Below are positions 53,747 through 64,000 of a stretch of DNA of 64,000 bases, piece after piece; positions within the stretch are counted from its first letter, which is position 1; every line of letters starts with the position of its first letter. The notes under the pieces are model-generated. The model searched no databases. It was not told the DNA's origin and saw nothing but the letters and a program-made list of their open reading frames with translations. Both the position numbers and the translations under genes were made by a program. Where the stretch lies: positions 5,332,001-5,396,000 of the forward strand of contig NZ_JQNN01000001.1 of assembly GCF_000745265.1 (NCBI RefSeq). Direction: 5' to 3'. This DNA comes from Massilia sp. 9096 (lineage in GTDB: Bacteria > Pseudomonadota > Gammaproteobacteria > Burkholderiales > Burkholderiaceae_D).

Positions 53747-54298
53747 TCAGCCGATTGTCTTGCGCATCAGCGTCAGCGGCACCGCCACCCGTCCGTCCGC
53801 GAGCGACAGATTCACGCCGTGCACCGGTGCGAAGCCATGCGCGGTGTACAGCGGCACGCCCGGCATGGTCGCCGTCAGTTCGAGTACAGTGAACCCGGCT
53901 GCCAGCGCCTGGGCGCTGCAGTGGCGCATCAGCATCGAGCCCAGACCCTGGCGCGCCATGCCCGGATCGACGAAAAAGGCACGGATCCTGGCCGCGTCGA
54001 GCGCCGGGTCGAGCAGGCGGTCCGGCGCCGACTTGTGCTGGTCGCCGCCGAATGCAGTGGAACGCTTGCTCCAGCCGCCGCAGGCGACGATGCGCGCATC
54101 GGCTTCGATGGCAAAGTAAGTGCCGTCTTCGATCAACTGGCTGTCGACCCCGAACACCTCGCGCGTGATCGCCTGCGCCTGTTCCGGCGTGTAGAAGCCG
54201 TTCGACAAGCCGATGCCGGAGCGCGCGATCAGCGCTTGCAGCGCGGGGATGTCGGCCGTCGTGGCGGCCCGCAAGCTGAAATCGGTGCGCATCGTCAT
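53747..54298 (-). CDS. GNAT-family N-acetyltransferase
   Basis: A 183-residue acetyltransferase with the acetyl-CoA loop DPGMARQGLGSMLM near residues 112-126 and LYTAHGF near the end. The start overlaps the stop of the LysR gene by four bases. Substrate unknown. Confidence 0.88.
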   Translation of the reverse strand: MTMRTDFSLRAATTADIPALQALIARSGIGLSNGFYTPEQAQAITREVFGVDSQLIEDGTYFAIEADARIVACGGWSKRSTAFGGDQHKSAPDRLLDPALDAARIRAFFVDPGMARQGLGSMLMRHCSAQALAAGFTVLELTATMPGVPLYTAHGFAPVHGVNLSLADGRVAVPLTLMRKTIG

Positions 54299-55197
54299 TC
54301 GCGTTCCGGATTGAGGATCTTCAGGAAAGCCCGCACCACCGGCGCGTCGTCCTGCGTGGGATAGGTGATGTACAGGTTGGCCGACGGCGCATTCGTCCTG
54401 ATCGGCAGGAAGCGCACGCCCGGCCAGCCGATGCGGCTGGTGGTCTGCGGCATCAGCGCCACGCCCAGGCCGGCGCCGACCATGGCCAGCAAGGTCTGCG
54501 GCTCGGCCGCTTGCTGGAAGATGGTCGGCTGGAAGCCGGCGTCGACGCAGCACTGGATCAGGTAGCGCGGCTCGGCCGACTGGTCCAGGTGCAGCGTCAG
54601 CATCGGCTCGGTCCCGATGTCGGTCAGTTCGATGCCGTCCTGCCGGGCCAGCGGGTGATTGGCGTTGATCGCCACGCACACGTTCTCGCGGAAGCACAGC
54701 TCCTGGCGCAGGTTGGCGTGGCGCAGCACGTCCTCGTCGAGCTTGGGCTCGCGCCAGAAGCCGACGTCGATCTGCCGGGCGCGCAGCGCGTCCCACTGGT
54801 CGTTGGGCCCGAGTTCGTGGATGGTCCAGGTCACGCGCGGGAACTGGCTCTGGAACTGTTCGAGCAGGCCGGGAATCGGTCCCCACATCGCCGAGCCGAC
54901 GATGCCCACGCGCAGGCGCCCGACCTCGCCGCGGTCGATCTGGCGGATGGTGTCGATCGTCATGCGCATGCGCCCGAGCAGGTCGGCCGCCTCGTGCATC
55001 AGCGCCTTGCCGGCCACGGTCAGCTCGAAGCTGCGCGTGGTGCGCGCGAACAGGCGCACCCCGAGTTCGCTCTCGAGCTTCATGATCTGCTGCGACAACG
55101 GCGGCTGCGAAATGTGCAGGCGCTCGGCGGCGCGGCTGAAGCTTTTTTCTTCGGCCACGGCCAGGAAGTATTTCAGCTGCTTCAGGTCGATCGACAT
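54295..55197 (-). CDS. LysR-family transcriptional regulator
   Basis: A 300-residue regulator with the LysR winged helix at residues 1-60 (LKQLKYFLAVAEEKSFSRAA, ISQPPLSQQI) and a periplasmic-binding-protein-like effector domain. It is 15 bases downstream of psuG and overlaps the GNAT gene. Because it reads in the same direction as psuK-psuG, it could control that operon or the GNAT gene; no autoregulatory site was seen. Confidence 0.9.
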   Translation of the reverse strand: MSIDLKQLKYFLAVAEEKSFSRAAERLHISQPPLSQQIMKLESELGVRLFARTTRSFELTVAGKALMHEAADLLGRMRMTIDTIRQIDRGEVGRLRVGIVGSAMWGPIPGLLEQFQSQFPRVTWTIHELGPNDQWDALRARQIDVGFWREPKLDEDVLRHANLRQELCFRENVCVAINANHPLARQDGIELTDIGTEPMLTLHLDQSAEPRYLIQCCVDAGFQPTIFQQAAEPQTLLAMVGAGLGVALMPQTTSRIGWPGVRFLPIRTNAPSANLYITYPTQDDAPVVRAFLKILNPERE

Positions 55198-55212
55198 GGG
55201 ATCCCGTGCAGG

Positions 55213-56133
<921 letters not shown>

Positions 56134-56158
56134 GGTTGTCCTGCGATGTGATTCAAGT

Positions 56159-57313
56159 TCAGATTACGTCAGCCAAAGTCTGCGGGCCGATGCCCGGATA
56201 CACCGTCTCGGCTGCGCCCAGCGTCAGCTTCGATAGCGCCAGGCCGCGCCGGCAGGCCAATTCGAGGGCGCTGCCACCGGCATCCTCGCGCTCGGCCGGC
56301 GCTTGCAGCAGCGACCAGCAGACCGCCGCCGCGAACGCGTCGCCGGCGCCGGTCACGTCGACCACCTGCGCATCCGGCGCGGCCAGGCGCTTGACGTCGC
56401 CGGGCGTGGTCAACATGACGCCGTCGGCGCCGCGCGTGACCACCAGGTCGCGCACGCCCTGCGCTTGTACCTCGCGCATCGCGGCTTCGATCTCCGCCTC
56501 GCGCGCGAGCGTGCGCCCGACACGCGCGCCCAGCTCGCCGGCGTTCAGGATCAGTAAGCCCGCGCCGCGCAGGTCGCGCGGCAAGCGCGCCATCTTCGGC
56601 TCGGACACCGCCACCAGCACCAGTTCCATGCCACCGCGCCGAACTTCCTGCACCAGCGCGTCGACCGTCGCCAGCGGCAGGTTCAAATCCGCCACCACCA
56701 GCGCCGCGCTGGCCAGCTGGGCCTGGCGGCTGGCGACGAAAGCCGCGTCGACACGGTCGTACAGCGCCATGTCGGCCAGCGCCACGACCATGTCGCCATC
56801 CTGGTCCAGCACGGCGGTGTAGGTGCCGCTGGCGGCATCCTCGAACCGCAAGGCGCCGCGCGTGTCGATGCCGAGCGATTCGGCATGGGCGAGCAGGGCG
56901 GCGCCCGAGCTGTCGTTGCCGATCGCAGTCAATAAAGCAACCTGCGTGCCTAGCCGCGCCAGGTTCTCGGCGATGTTGCGCGCCACTCCGCCGAACGATT
57001 CGACGGCGCTGGCCGGGTTCGAAGTGCGCAGCGTGAGCGGACCGGTGGAGCGCAGCTTGCGGTCGAGGTTGGCGGCGCCGACGCAGGCCACCGGCCGGCG
57101 CTCCCGCTCGGCCGGCAGCACATAGGCGCGGCCGAGCAGCTTGCGTTCGCGGATCAGTCCGGCGATATGGCCGGCCACCGCGGAGCGCGACAAACCGAGC
57201 TGGACGGCGAGGTCCTGCTGCGAGATGAAGGGATTGGACCGTATCAGCTCGAGCAGTTGTTGTTTTTTAGTCTGTTCCGTCACGATAGGATGGGTGTCAA
57301 CAATTGTCTGCAA
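56159..57313 (-). CDS. psuK: pseudouridine kinase with N-terminal HTH domain
   Basis: A 384-residue fusion. Residues about 15-65 are a winged helix ([32 protein letters not shown]), and about 75-375 a PfkB/ribokinase-type kinase with [15 protein letters not shown] and the anion-hole motif TGAGDAFAA. The kinase phosphorylates pseudouridine for PsuG. The DNA-binding part could let the enzyme regulate its own operon. This fusion is known in other bacteria. It is divergent from punA-deo across a gap with inverted repeats. Confidence 0.9.
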   Translation of the reverse strand: MQTIVDTHPIVTEQTKKQQLLELIRSNPFISQQDLAVQLGLSRSAVAGHIAGLIRERKLLGRAYVLPAERERRPVACVGAANLDRKLRSTGPLTLRTSNPASAVESFGGVARNIAENLARLGTQVALLTAIGNDSSGAALLAHAESLGIDTRGALRFEDAASGTYTAVLDQDGDMVVALADMALYDRVDAAFVASRQAQLASAALVVADLNLPLATVDALVQEVRRGGMELVLVAVSEPKMARLPRDLRGAGLLILNAGELGARVGRTLAREAEIEAAMREVQAQGVRDLVVTRGADGVMLTTPGDVKRLAAPDAQVVDVTGAGDAFAAAVCWSLLQAPAEREDAGGSALELACRRGLALSKLTLGAAETVYPGIGPQTLADVI

Positions 57314-57474
57314 GATTAGACATATGTTTAGGCAGAGTCAACGTCGAGCATGAATGGCAAACATTTCCAGCATTGCATGCAGGCATGACAAGCTTATTGG
57401 CGCCCAAAACATGGTAGCTCGGATTTATACATTCCACATATAAATCGGCCAGAAAAATGGTATTTGCCATACCA
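57305..57474. promoter_or_regulatory. divergent control region psuK / punA
   Basis: The gap (57314-57602) between psuK and punA is AT-richer than the genes. TGTCT...AGACA (about 57305-57322) overlaps the psuK start, and TGGTAT, five bases, ATACCA is a perfect repeat at 57458-57474, 130 bases before punA. Either could bind the HTH domain of PsuK or a deo regulator. Confidence 0.4.
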
Positions 57475-57602
57475 ATTCGCGATAATGCATAGTTAGAACA
57501 TTTTGGTGCGTCGCCTGCCCGCAAAGCGTGCGCGAAGCAGCGCCAGGCACTGCACCCAGCGTCATCCATCCCATACCGCCGATCTCAAAAGGAACATCGT
57601 CC

Positions 57603-58451
57603 ATGTCCAGCAACACCCCATTCGAAGCCGCCGACGTCATCCGCGCCCGCAAACCCGGCTTTACTCCGCGCGTCGCCCTGATCCTCGGCTCCGGCCTGGG
57701 CGTGCTGGCCGAGCAGATGCTGGACGCGGTGTCGATCAGCTACGCCGAGCTGCCGGGCTTCCCGATCAGCACCGTGCATGGCCACGCCGGCGAACTGGTG
57801 CTGGGTACCCTGGCCGGCGTGCCGGTCGCCTGCATGAAGGGCCGCGGCCACTTTTACGAAGGCTACGGCGCCAGCGTGATGACCTCGGCGGTGCGCACGT
57901 TCAAGCTGCTGGGCTGCGAGATGCTGTTCGTGACCAACGCGGCCGGCTCGCTGCGTCCGGAAGTCGACGCCGGCAGCGTCGTCGTGCTGACCGACCACAT
58001 CAACCTGCTGCCGGGCAGCCCGATGGCCGGCCCGAACGACGACCGCTTCGGCCCGCGCTTCTTCAGCATGGCCAACGCCTACGACGCCGGGATCCGCGAC
58101 CTGATCAAGACCGTGGCAAGCGAAAAGAGCATCACGCTGCACGAGGGCGTCTACCTGTCCTGCCCGGGTCCGCACTTCGAGACCCCGGCCGAAATCCGCG
58201 CCTTCAAGACGCTGGGCGCCGACGTGGTCGGCATGTCGGTGGTGCCGGAAGTGATCGCCGCGCGCCACTGCGGCCTGAAGGTCGCCGGCGTGTCGGCCAT
58301 CACCAACCTGGCCGAAGGCCTGAGCCCGTTCCCGCTGTCGCACGAGCAGACCCTGAAATACGCGGCGATCGCGGCCAAGGACCTGGTCCAGCTGATCCAC
58401 GCCTTCATCGAGCGCCTGGGCGCCACGCCGAGCGCAACCACCGCTGCCTGA
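57603..58451 (+). CDS. punA: purine-nucleoside phosphorylase (PNP family 2)
   Basis: Cuts inosine, guanosine and their deoxy forms with phosphate into base and (deoxy)ribose 1-phosphate. The 282-residue protein has ILGSGLG, GHAGELVLG, GRGHFYEGYG, TNAAGS and GMSVVPEVIAARHCGL, the trimeric PNP-2 pattern. AAAAGGA precedes the ATG. First gene of punA-deoB-deoC-ALDH16-deoA; its base products feed guaD and xdhAB in the other cluster. Name could also be xapA-like. Confidence 0.93.
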   Translation: MSSNTPFEAADVIRARKPGFTPRVALILGSGLGVLAEQMLDAVSISYAELPGFPISTVHGHAGELVLGTLAGVPVACMKGRGHFYEGYGASVMTSAVRTFKLLGCEMLFVTNAAGSLRPEVDAGSVVVLTDHINLLPGSPMAGPNDDRFGPRFFSMANAYDAGIRDLIKTVASEKSITLHEGVYLSCPGPHFETPAEIRAFKTLGADVVGMSVVPEVIAARHCGLKVAGVSAITNLAEGLSPFPLSHEQTLKYAAIAAKDLVQLIHAFIERLGATPSATTAA

Positions 58452-58464
58452 ACAGGAGAACGCC

Positions 58465-59658
58465 ATGTCACGCGCATTCATCCTCCTGCTTGACTCCTTC
58501 GGCCTCGGCGCGCTGCCGGACGCGGAGAAGTACGGCGATCTAGGGGCCAACACCCTCGGCCACATCGCCAAGTGGGCGGCGGACAGCGGCGCGCCGCTGC
58601 ACCTGCCCAATCTCGAAAAGATCGGCCTGGGCGCCGCCGCGCACAAGGCCAGCGGCGAGTGGCCGGTGGGCTTCCAGAAACGCGAAGGCTTTTCGGGCGC
58701 CTGGGGCGTCGCACGCGAGCAGTCGACCGGCAAGGACACGCAGAGCGGCCACTGGGAAATCGCCGGCGTGCCGGTCCGCTTCGACTGGGGCTACTTCCCG
58801 AAGACCGTGCCGAGCTTCCCGCAAGAGCTGACCGATAAACTGAAGGAAGTGACGGGCGTGCCGGGCTGGCTGGGCGACTGCCACGCCTCCGGCACCACCA
58901 TCATCGCCGAACTCGGCGACGAGCACGTCGCCACCGGCAAACCGATCCTCTACACCTCGGCCGACTCGGTGCTGCAGATCGCCGCGCACGAGGAGCACTT
59001 CGGCCTCGAGCGCCTGTACGCAGTGTGCGAAGCCGCCTACGAGCTGGTCAAGCCGTACAACATCGGCCGCGTGATCGCGCGTCCGTTCACAGGCAGCAGC
59101 GGCAGCTACAAGCGCACCAGCAACCGCCACGACTATGCCGTGCCGCCGGTCGCGCCGACCCTGCTCGACCACGTCAAGAACGATGGCGGCGAGGTCATCG
59201 CGCTGGGCAAGATCAGCGACATCTTCGCGGGGCAGGGCGTCACGCAACTGATCAAGGGCGCCGACAACATGGCCCTGTTCGACCGCCTGCTGGAAGTGGC
59301 CGACACGGCCGGCGACAAGTCGCTGACCTTCGTGAACTTCGTCGACTTCGACATGCACTTCGGCCACCGCCGCGACGTCGCCGGCTATGCCGACGCGCTG
59401 CGCGAGCTGGACGCGCGCCTGCCCGAATTCACCGCCAAGCTGCGCGAGGGCGACCTGGTCGTGATCACCGCCGACCACGGCTGCGACCCGACCTGGGCCG
59501 GCTCGGACCACACGCGCGAGCACATCCCGATGCTGTTCTTCGGCCCGGCAGCGCCCGCGCGCGAGCTGGCCGTGTCCGACACCTTCAGCGACATCGGCGC
59601 GACCCTCGCGCACCACCTCGGCGTCAAACCCCTTGCTAACGGAACTGCCCTGCTATGA
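58465..59658 (+). CDS. deoB: phosphopentomutase
   Basis: Converts (deoxy)ribose 1-phosphate to the 5-phosphate, using manganese. The 397 residues have the metal-site Asp in LLDSFGLGALPDA, the phospho-acceptor region GKDTQSGHWE, FVDFDMHFGHRRD and DHGCDP..SDHTREHIP. It lies 13 bases after punA and overlaps deoC by four bases. Confidence 0.97.
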   Translation: MSRAFILLLDSFGLGALPDAEKYGDLGANTLGHIAKWAADSGAPLHLPNLEKIGLGAAAHKASGEWPVGFQKREGFSGAWGVAREQSTGKDTQSGHWEIAGVPVRFDWGYFPKTVPSFPQELTDKLKEVTGVPGWLGDCHASGTTIIAELGDEHVATGKPILYTSADSVLQIAAHEEHFGLERLYAVCEAAYELVKPYNIGRVIARPFTGSSGSYKRTSNRHDYAVPPVAPTLLDHVKNDGGEVIALGKISDIFAGQGVTQLIKGADNMALFDRLLEVADTAGDKSLTFVNFVDFDMHFGHRRDVAGYADALRELDARLPEFTAKLREGDLVVITADHGCDPTWAGSDHTREHIPMLFFGPAAPARELAVSDTFSDIGATLAHHLGVKPLANGTALL

Positions 59659-60611
59659 GCCCGAACCTGGATTTCAAACGTAACACGGCCATCGACCTGG
59701 ACCTGGGCTGGATCAACCACCTGAAGGTCAACCGCAACGCCGCCGACCGCCGCGCCGCCAGCCTGGCCAACCGCCGCACGGTCAAGAAGGAATACCAGGC
59801 CGCCTGGCTGGTCCGCGCGATCGAGTGCATCGACCTGACCACGCTCTCCGGCGACGACACCCCGGGCCGCGTCGAGCGCCTGTGCCGCAAGGCCATGCGT
59901 CCACTGCGCGCCGACCTGATGGAGGCGCTCGGCCTGGACCATCTCACCACCGGCGCCGTCTGCGTGTACCACGAGATGATCGGGCCGGCCGTGCAGATAC
60001 TGCAGGGCCGCTTGCCGATCGCGGCGGTGTCGACCGCCTTCCCGGCGGGCCTGTCGTCGCTGGAAACCAAGCTGCGCGAGATCGAACTGTCGGTCGCCGC
60101 GGGCGCCACCGAGATCGACATCGTGATCACGCGCCAGCACGTCCTGACCGGCAACTGGCAGGCGCTGTACGACGAGATGGTCGCCTACCGCAAGGCTTGC
60201 GGCGACGCGCACGTGAAAGCCATCCTCGCGACCGGCGAACTGGTCACGCTCGACAACGTGGCCAAGGCCTCGTGGGTGTGCATGATGGCCGGCGCCGACT
60301 TCATCAAGACCTCGACCGGCAAGGAAGGCGTGAACGCGACGATTCCGGTGTCGCTGACGATGGTGCGCGCGATCCGCGACTACTACGAGCAGACCGGCTT
60401 CAAGGTCGGCTACAAGCCGGCCGGCGGCGTCGGCACCGCCAAGGCGGCGCTGCAATACCTGACGGTGATGAAGGAAGAGCTGGGCAACGAATGGCTGCAG
60501 CCGCACCTGTTCCGCATCGGCGCCTCGAGCCTGCTGACCGACATCGAGCGCCAGCTCGAGCACTACGTCACCGGGAACTACTCGGCCGCCTATCGCCACG
60601 CGCAACCTTGA
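59655..60611 (+). CDS. deoC: deoxyribose-phosphate aldolase
   Basis: Splits deoxyribose 5-phosphate into acetaldehyde and glyceraldehyde 3-phosphate. The 318-residue form is of the longer type with about 60 extra N-terminal residues. Schiff-base Lys218 is in FIKTSTGK and the second Lys in YKPAGGVGT. ATGA overlap with deoB; the aldehyde dehydrogenase fusion follows 13 bases later and could remove the acetaldehyde. Confidence 0.96.
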   Translation: MSPNLDFKRNTAIDLDLGWINHLKVNRNAADRRAASLANRRTVKKEYQAAWLVRAIECIDLTTLSGDDTPGRVERLCRKAMRPLRADLMEALGLDHLTTGAVCVYHEMIGPAVQILQGRLPIAAVSTAFPAGLSSLETKLREIELSVAAGATEIDIVITRQHVLTGNWQALYDEMVAYRKACGDAHVKAILATGELVTLDNVAKASWVCMMAGADFIKTSTGKEGVNATIPVSLTMVRAIRDYYEQTGFKVGYKPAGGVGTAKAALQYLTVMKEELGNEWLQPHLFRIGASSLLTDIERQLEHYVTGNYSAAYRHAQP

Positions 60612-60624
60612 ATCAGGATTCGTC

Positions 60625-63003
60625 ATGCCAACAATTAAAGAGATTCTTCAGACTATGGATTACGGTCCCGCACCCGAGAGCACCAAGGAAGCGCAAGCGT
60701 GGCTGGACCAGCATGGCCGCCGTTTCGGCCTGTTCATCGACGGCGCCTGGAGCGAGGCGGCTGAGACCTTTGGCTCGTTCAACCCGGCCGACGGCGGCGA
60801 ACTGGCGCAGGTGACCCAGGCGACCGGCGACGACGTCGAACGCGCCGTCGCGGCGGCGCGCAAGGCCCAGCCGGGCTGGGTGGCCCTGGGCGGTCACGGC
60901 CGCGCGCGCGTGCTGTACGCGCTCGCGCGCCTGCTGCAAAAGCATGCGCGCCTGTTCGCCGTGCTCGAGACCCTGGACAACGGCAAGACCATCCGCGAAA
61001 CCCGCGACGCCGACCTGCCGCTGGCCGCACGTCACTTTTATCACCACGCCGGCTGGGCCCAGCTGCAGTCGGAAGAGTTCGCGGACTACCGCGCCGTCGG
61101 CGTGGTCGGCCAGATCGTGCCGTGGAACTTCCCGCTCCTGATGCTGGCATGGAAGATCGCCCCGGCGCTGGCGGCCGGTAACACGGTCGTGTTCAAGCCG
61201 GCCGAGTTCACCTCGCTCACCGCGCTGCTGTTCGCCGAGATCTGCCAGCAGGCCGGCGTGCCGGCCGGCGTGGTCAACATCGTCACCGGCGACGGCCGTG
61301 TCGGCGAAGCGATCGTCAACCATCCGGGCATCGACAAGCTGGCCTTCACCGGCTCGACCGAAGTCGGACGCATCATCCGCAAAGCCACCGCCGGCAGCGG
61401 CAAGAAGCTGTCGCTGGAACTGGGCGGCAAGTCGCCGTTCATCGTGTTCGACGACGCCGATCTCGACGCCGCGGTCGAAGGCCTGGTCGACTCGATCTGG
61501 TTCAACCAGGGCCAGGTCTGCTGCGCCGGTTCGCGCCTGCTGGTGCAGGAATCGATCTACCCGCGCTTCATCGCCAAGGTCAAGGCACGCATGCAGAACC
61601 TGCGCGTCGGCTCGCCGCTGGACAAGTCGAACGACATCGGCGCGCTGGTCGATCCGGTGCAGCAGCAGCGCATCCACGGCCTGGTCGAATCGGCCAGGGC
61701 CGAGGGTTGCGAGATCTGGCAGCCGACCGCCGAGACCCCGACCGCCGGCGCCTGGTACCTGCCGACCCTGATCACCGGCGCCTCGACCACGGCGACCGTG
61801 GCGCAGGCCGAGATCTTCGGCCCGGTGCTGGTGGCGTCGAGCTTCCGCACGCCGGGCGAGGCGGTCCAGCTGGCCAACAACACGGTGTATGGTCTGGCCG
61901 CCTGCGTCTGGACCGAGTCGATCAGCCTGGCGCTGGACGTCGCGCCGCAGATCAAGGCCGGCGTGGTGTGGATCAACAGCGCCAACCAGTTCGATGCCGC
62001 CTGCGGCTTCGGCGGCTACAAGGAATCGGGCTACGGCCGCGAAGGCGGCAAAGAGGGCATGTACGAGTACCTCACCCCGCTGGCCGAAGACCGCCGTCCG
62101 GCCGCGCCGGTGATGGCCGAACAGGGCAAGGTCAAGCAGTCGGAACAGGGCAACCCGTTCGCCGTCGACCGCACCGCCAAGATGTACATCGGCGGCAAGC
62201 AGGCGCGCCCGGACGGCGCCTACAGCCGCGCGATCCTGGACGCCGACGGCGCCTTCCTGGCCGACATCGGCGAAGGCAGCCGCAAGGACATCCGCAACGC
62301 CGTCGAAGCCGCGCACAAGGCGGCCGGCTGGTCGAAGGCGACCGCGCACAACCGCGCCCAGGTGCTGTACTACATCGCCGAGAACCTGGCGGTGCGCGCC
62401 GGTGAATTCGCCGCGCGCATCGCCGCGCAGACCGGCTCGAAGACCGCGGAACAAGAGGTGCAGGCCTCGATCGAGCGCCTGTTCTACTGGGCCGCCTGGG
62501 CCGACAAGTACGACGGCCTGGCGCACCAGCCGCCGATGCACGGCATTACGGTGGCGCTGAACGAGCCGGTCGGCGTGATCGGCATCGTCTGCCCGAACGA
62601 GAACCCGCTGCTGGGCTTCATCTCGCTGGTGGCGCCGGCCCTGGCGCTGGGCAACCGCGTGGTGGCGGTGCCGTCGGAAGCGCATCCGCTGTCCGCGCTC
62701 GACCTGTACCAGGTGCTCGACACCTCGGACCTGCCGGGCGGCGCCCTGAACATCGTCACCGGCAGCCACGACGAGCTGGCGCGCACGCTGGCCTCGCACT
62801 TCGACGTCGATGCGGTGTGGCGCCACGACGGTTCTGCCGGGGGTTGTGCCGAAGTCGAGCGCCTGTCGGCCGATTCGCTCAAGCGCACCTGGACCGGCGG
62901 CGCCAAGGGGCGCGACTGGTTCGATGCGAAGCAGGCGTGCGGCCGCACTGTTCTCCAGCATGCGTCGCAGGTGAAAAACGTCTGGATTCCGTACGGCGTC
63001 TGA
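60625..63003 (+). CDS. two-domain aldehyde dehydrogenase (ALDH16-type)
   Basis: A 792-residue tandem ALDH. Domain one (about 30-490) is complete: NFPLLMLAWKIAPALAAGN, ELGGKSPFIVFDDAD with the general-base Glu, and catalytic Cys299 in GQVCCAGSR. Domain two (about 510-792) is recognisable (NEPVGVIGIVCPNENPLLGF, LALGNRVVAVPS) but shorter and shows no catalytic Cys motif. This is the layout of ALDH16. Its place right after deoC suggests oxidation of acetaldehyde from deoxyribose; that is inferred. Confidence 0.88.
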   Translation: MPTIKEILQTMDYGPAPESTKEAQAWLDQHGRRFGLFIDGAWSEAAETFGSFNPADGGELAQVTQATGDDVERAVAAARKAQPGWVALGGHGRARVLYALARLLQKHARLFAVLETLDNGKTIRETRDADLPLAARHFYHHAGWAQLQSEEFADYRAVGVVGQIVPWNFPLLMLAWKIAPALAAGNTVVFKPAEFTSLTALLFAEICQQAGVPAGVVNIVTGDGRVGEAIVNHPGIDKLAFTGSTEVGRIIRKATAGSGKKLSLELGGKSPFIVFDDADLDAAVEGLVDSIWFNQGQVCCAGSRLLVQESIYPRFIAKVKARMQNLRVGSPLDKSNDIGALVDPVQQQRIHGLVESARAEGCEIWQPTAETPTAGAWYLPTLITGASTTATVAQAEIFGPVLVASSFRTPGEAVQLANNTVYGLAACVWTESISLALDVAPQIKAGVVWINSANQFDAACGFGGYKESGYGREGGKEGMYEYLTPLAEDRRPAAPVMAEQGKVKQSEQGNPFAVDRTAKMYIGGKQARPDGAYSRAILDADGAFLADIGEGSRKDIRNAVEAAHKAAGWSKATAHNRAQVLYYIAENLAVRAGEFAARIAAQTGSKTAEQEVQASIERLFYWAAWADKYDGLAHQPPMHGITVALNEPVGVIGIVCPNENPLLGFISLVAPALALGNRVVAVPSEAHPLSALDLYQVLDTSDLPGGALNIVTGSHDELARTLASHFDVDAVWRHDGSAGGCAEVERLSADSLKRTWTGGAKGRDWFDAKQACGRTVLQHASQVKNVWIPYGV

Positions 63004-63031
63004 TTGAACGTGTGGCGTGATGAGCGCCCAG

Positions 63032-63070
63032 GTGGGGTGGGCACGGCGTGTCCACCCCACGGTTATTTTT
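63032..63070 (+). terminator. hairpin between the ALDH16 gene and deoA
   Basis: GTGGGGTGGGCAC pairs with GTGTCCACCCCAC (one G-T wobble), then TATTTTT. It lies 29 bases after the ALDH stop and could partly terminate transcription ahead of deoA. Confidence 0.65.
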
Positions 63071-63087
63071 AAGAGAGTGAAACGCTT

Positions 63088-64000
<913 letters not shown>

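Overview
The window is GC-rich chromosomal DNA with dense short-gap operons. It most likely comes from a betaproteobacterium of the Oxalobacteraceae (Massilia/Telluria-like). This is inferred from the lpxC-dciA-secA-argJ-(ATPase)-mutT-yacG-zapD-coaE-pilD...pilC-pilB order, which is typical of Burkholderiales and relatives, from a PEP-CTERM surface protein, from a xdhA/xdhB/xdhC-guaD purine operon and from the base composition. No rRNA, tRNA, CRISPR array, insertion sequence or prophage was recognised.

Region 1 (1-20 kb) is the conserved core. It holds a DMT exporter, lpxC (lipid A), dciA-like DUF721, secA with a clear promoter and terminator, a MerR/TipAS regulator, an AI-2E-family permease, argJ, a DUF815 ATPase overlapping a NUDIX gene, then yacG-zapD-coaE-pilD and pilC-pilB on the minus strand, and a CorC/HlyC-type transporter. 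Between pilD and pilC lies a 2.2-kb accessory insert: an HxlR regulator with its likely operator, a short-chain dehydrogenase broken by one extra base, and a PEP-CTERM protein.

Region 2 (20-24 kb) is a minus-strand cluster: porin, a small phosphate-binding-protein-like periplasmic protein, and a chemoreceptor. It may form one sensing unit.

Region 3 (24-47 kb) is built around purines and nucleic-acid scavenging. uraH and puuE diverge across a promoter region with inverted repeats. xdhA-xdhB-xdhC-guaD and an exported adenosine deaminase follow as a tight series. Then come a TonB-dependent receptor with a long structured leader, a lipoprotein 5'-nucleotidase and a secreted S1/P1 nuclease. A four-gene BMP/Nup-type nucleoside ABC transporter is read from the opposite strand. 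Together these could take nucleic acid outside the cell to nucleosides, import them, and oxidise the purine bases. Inside this region (40.2-41.75 kb) is a small decayed type VI secretion island: an hcp remnant, a GH24 muramidase gene broken by a one-base deletion, and an intact exported protein gene behind it that could be the immunity factor.

Region 4 (47-55 kb) holds mixed genes: a membrane-anchored alpha/beta hydrolase, a DUF2231 membrane protein, a YciI protein, a small lipoprotein, an NHL-repeat lipoprotein, the DUF969-DUF979-pcp group (pyroglutamate) with a 119-bp palindrome inside it, and a LysR-GNAT pair.

Region 5 (55-64 kb) returns to nucleosides. psuK (with a fused DNA-binding domain) and psuG for pseudouridine diverge from punA-deoB-deoC-ALDH16-deoA for purine and pyrimidine (deoxy)nucleosides. 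deoA runs off the right edge.
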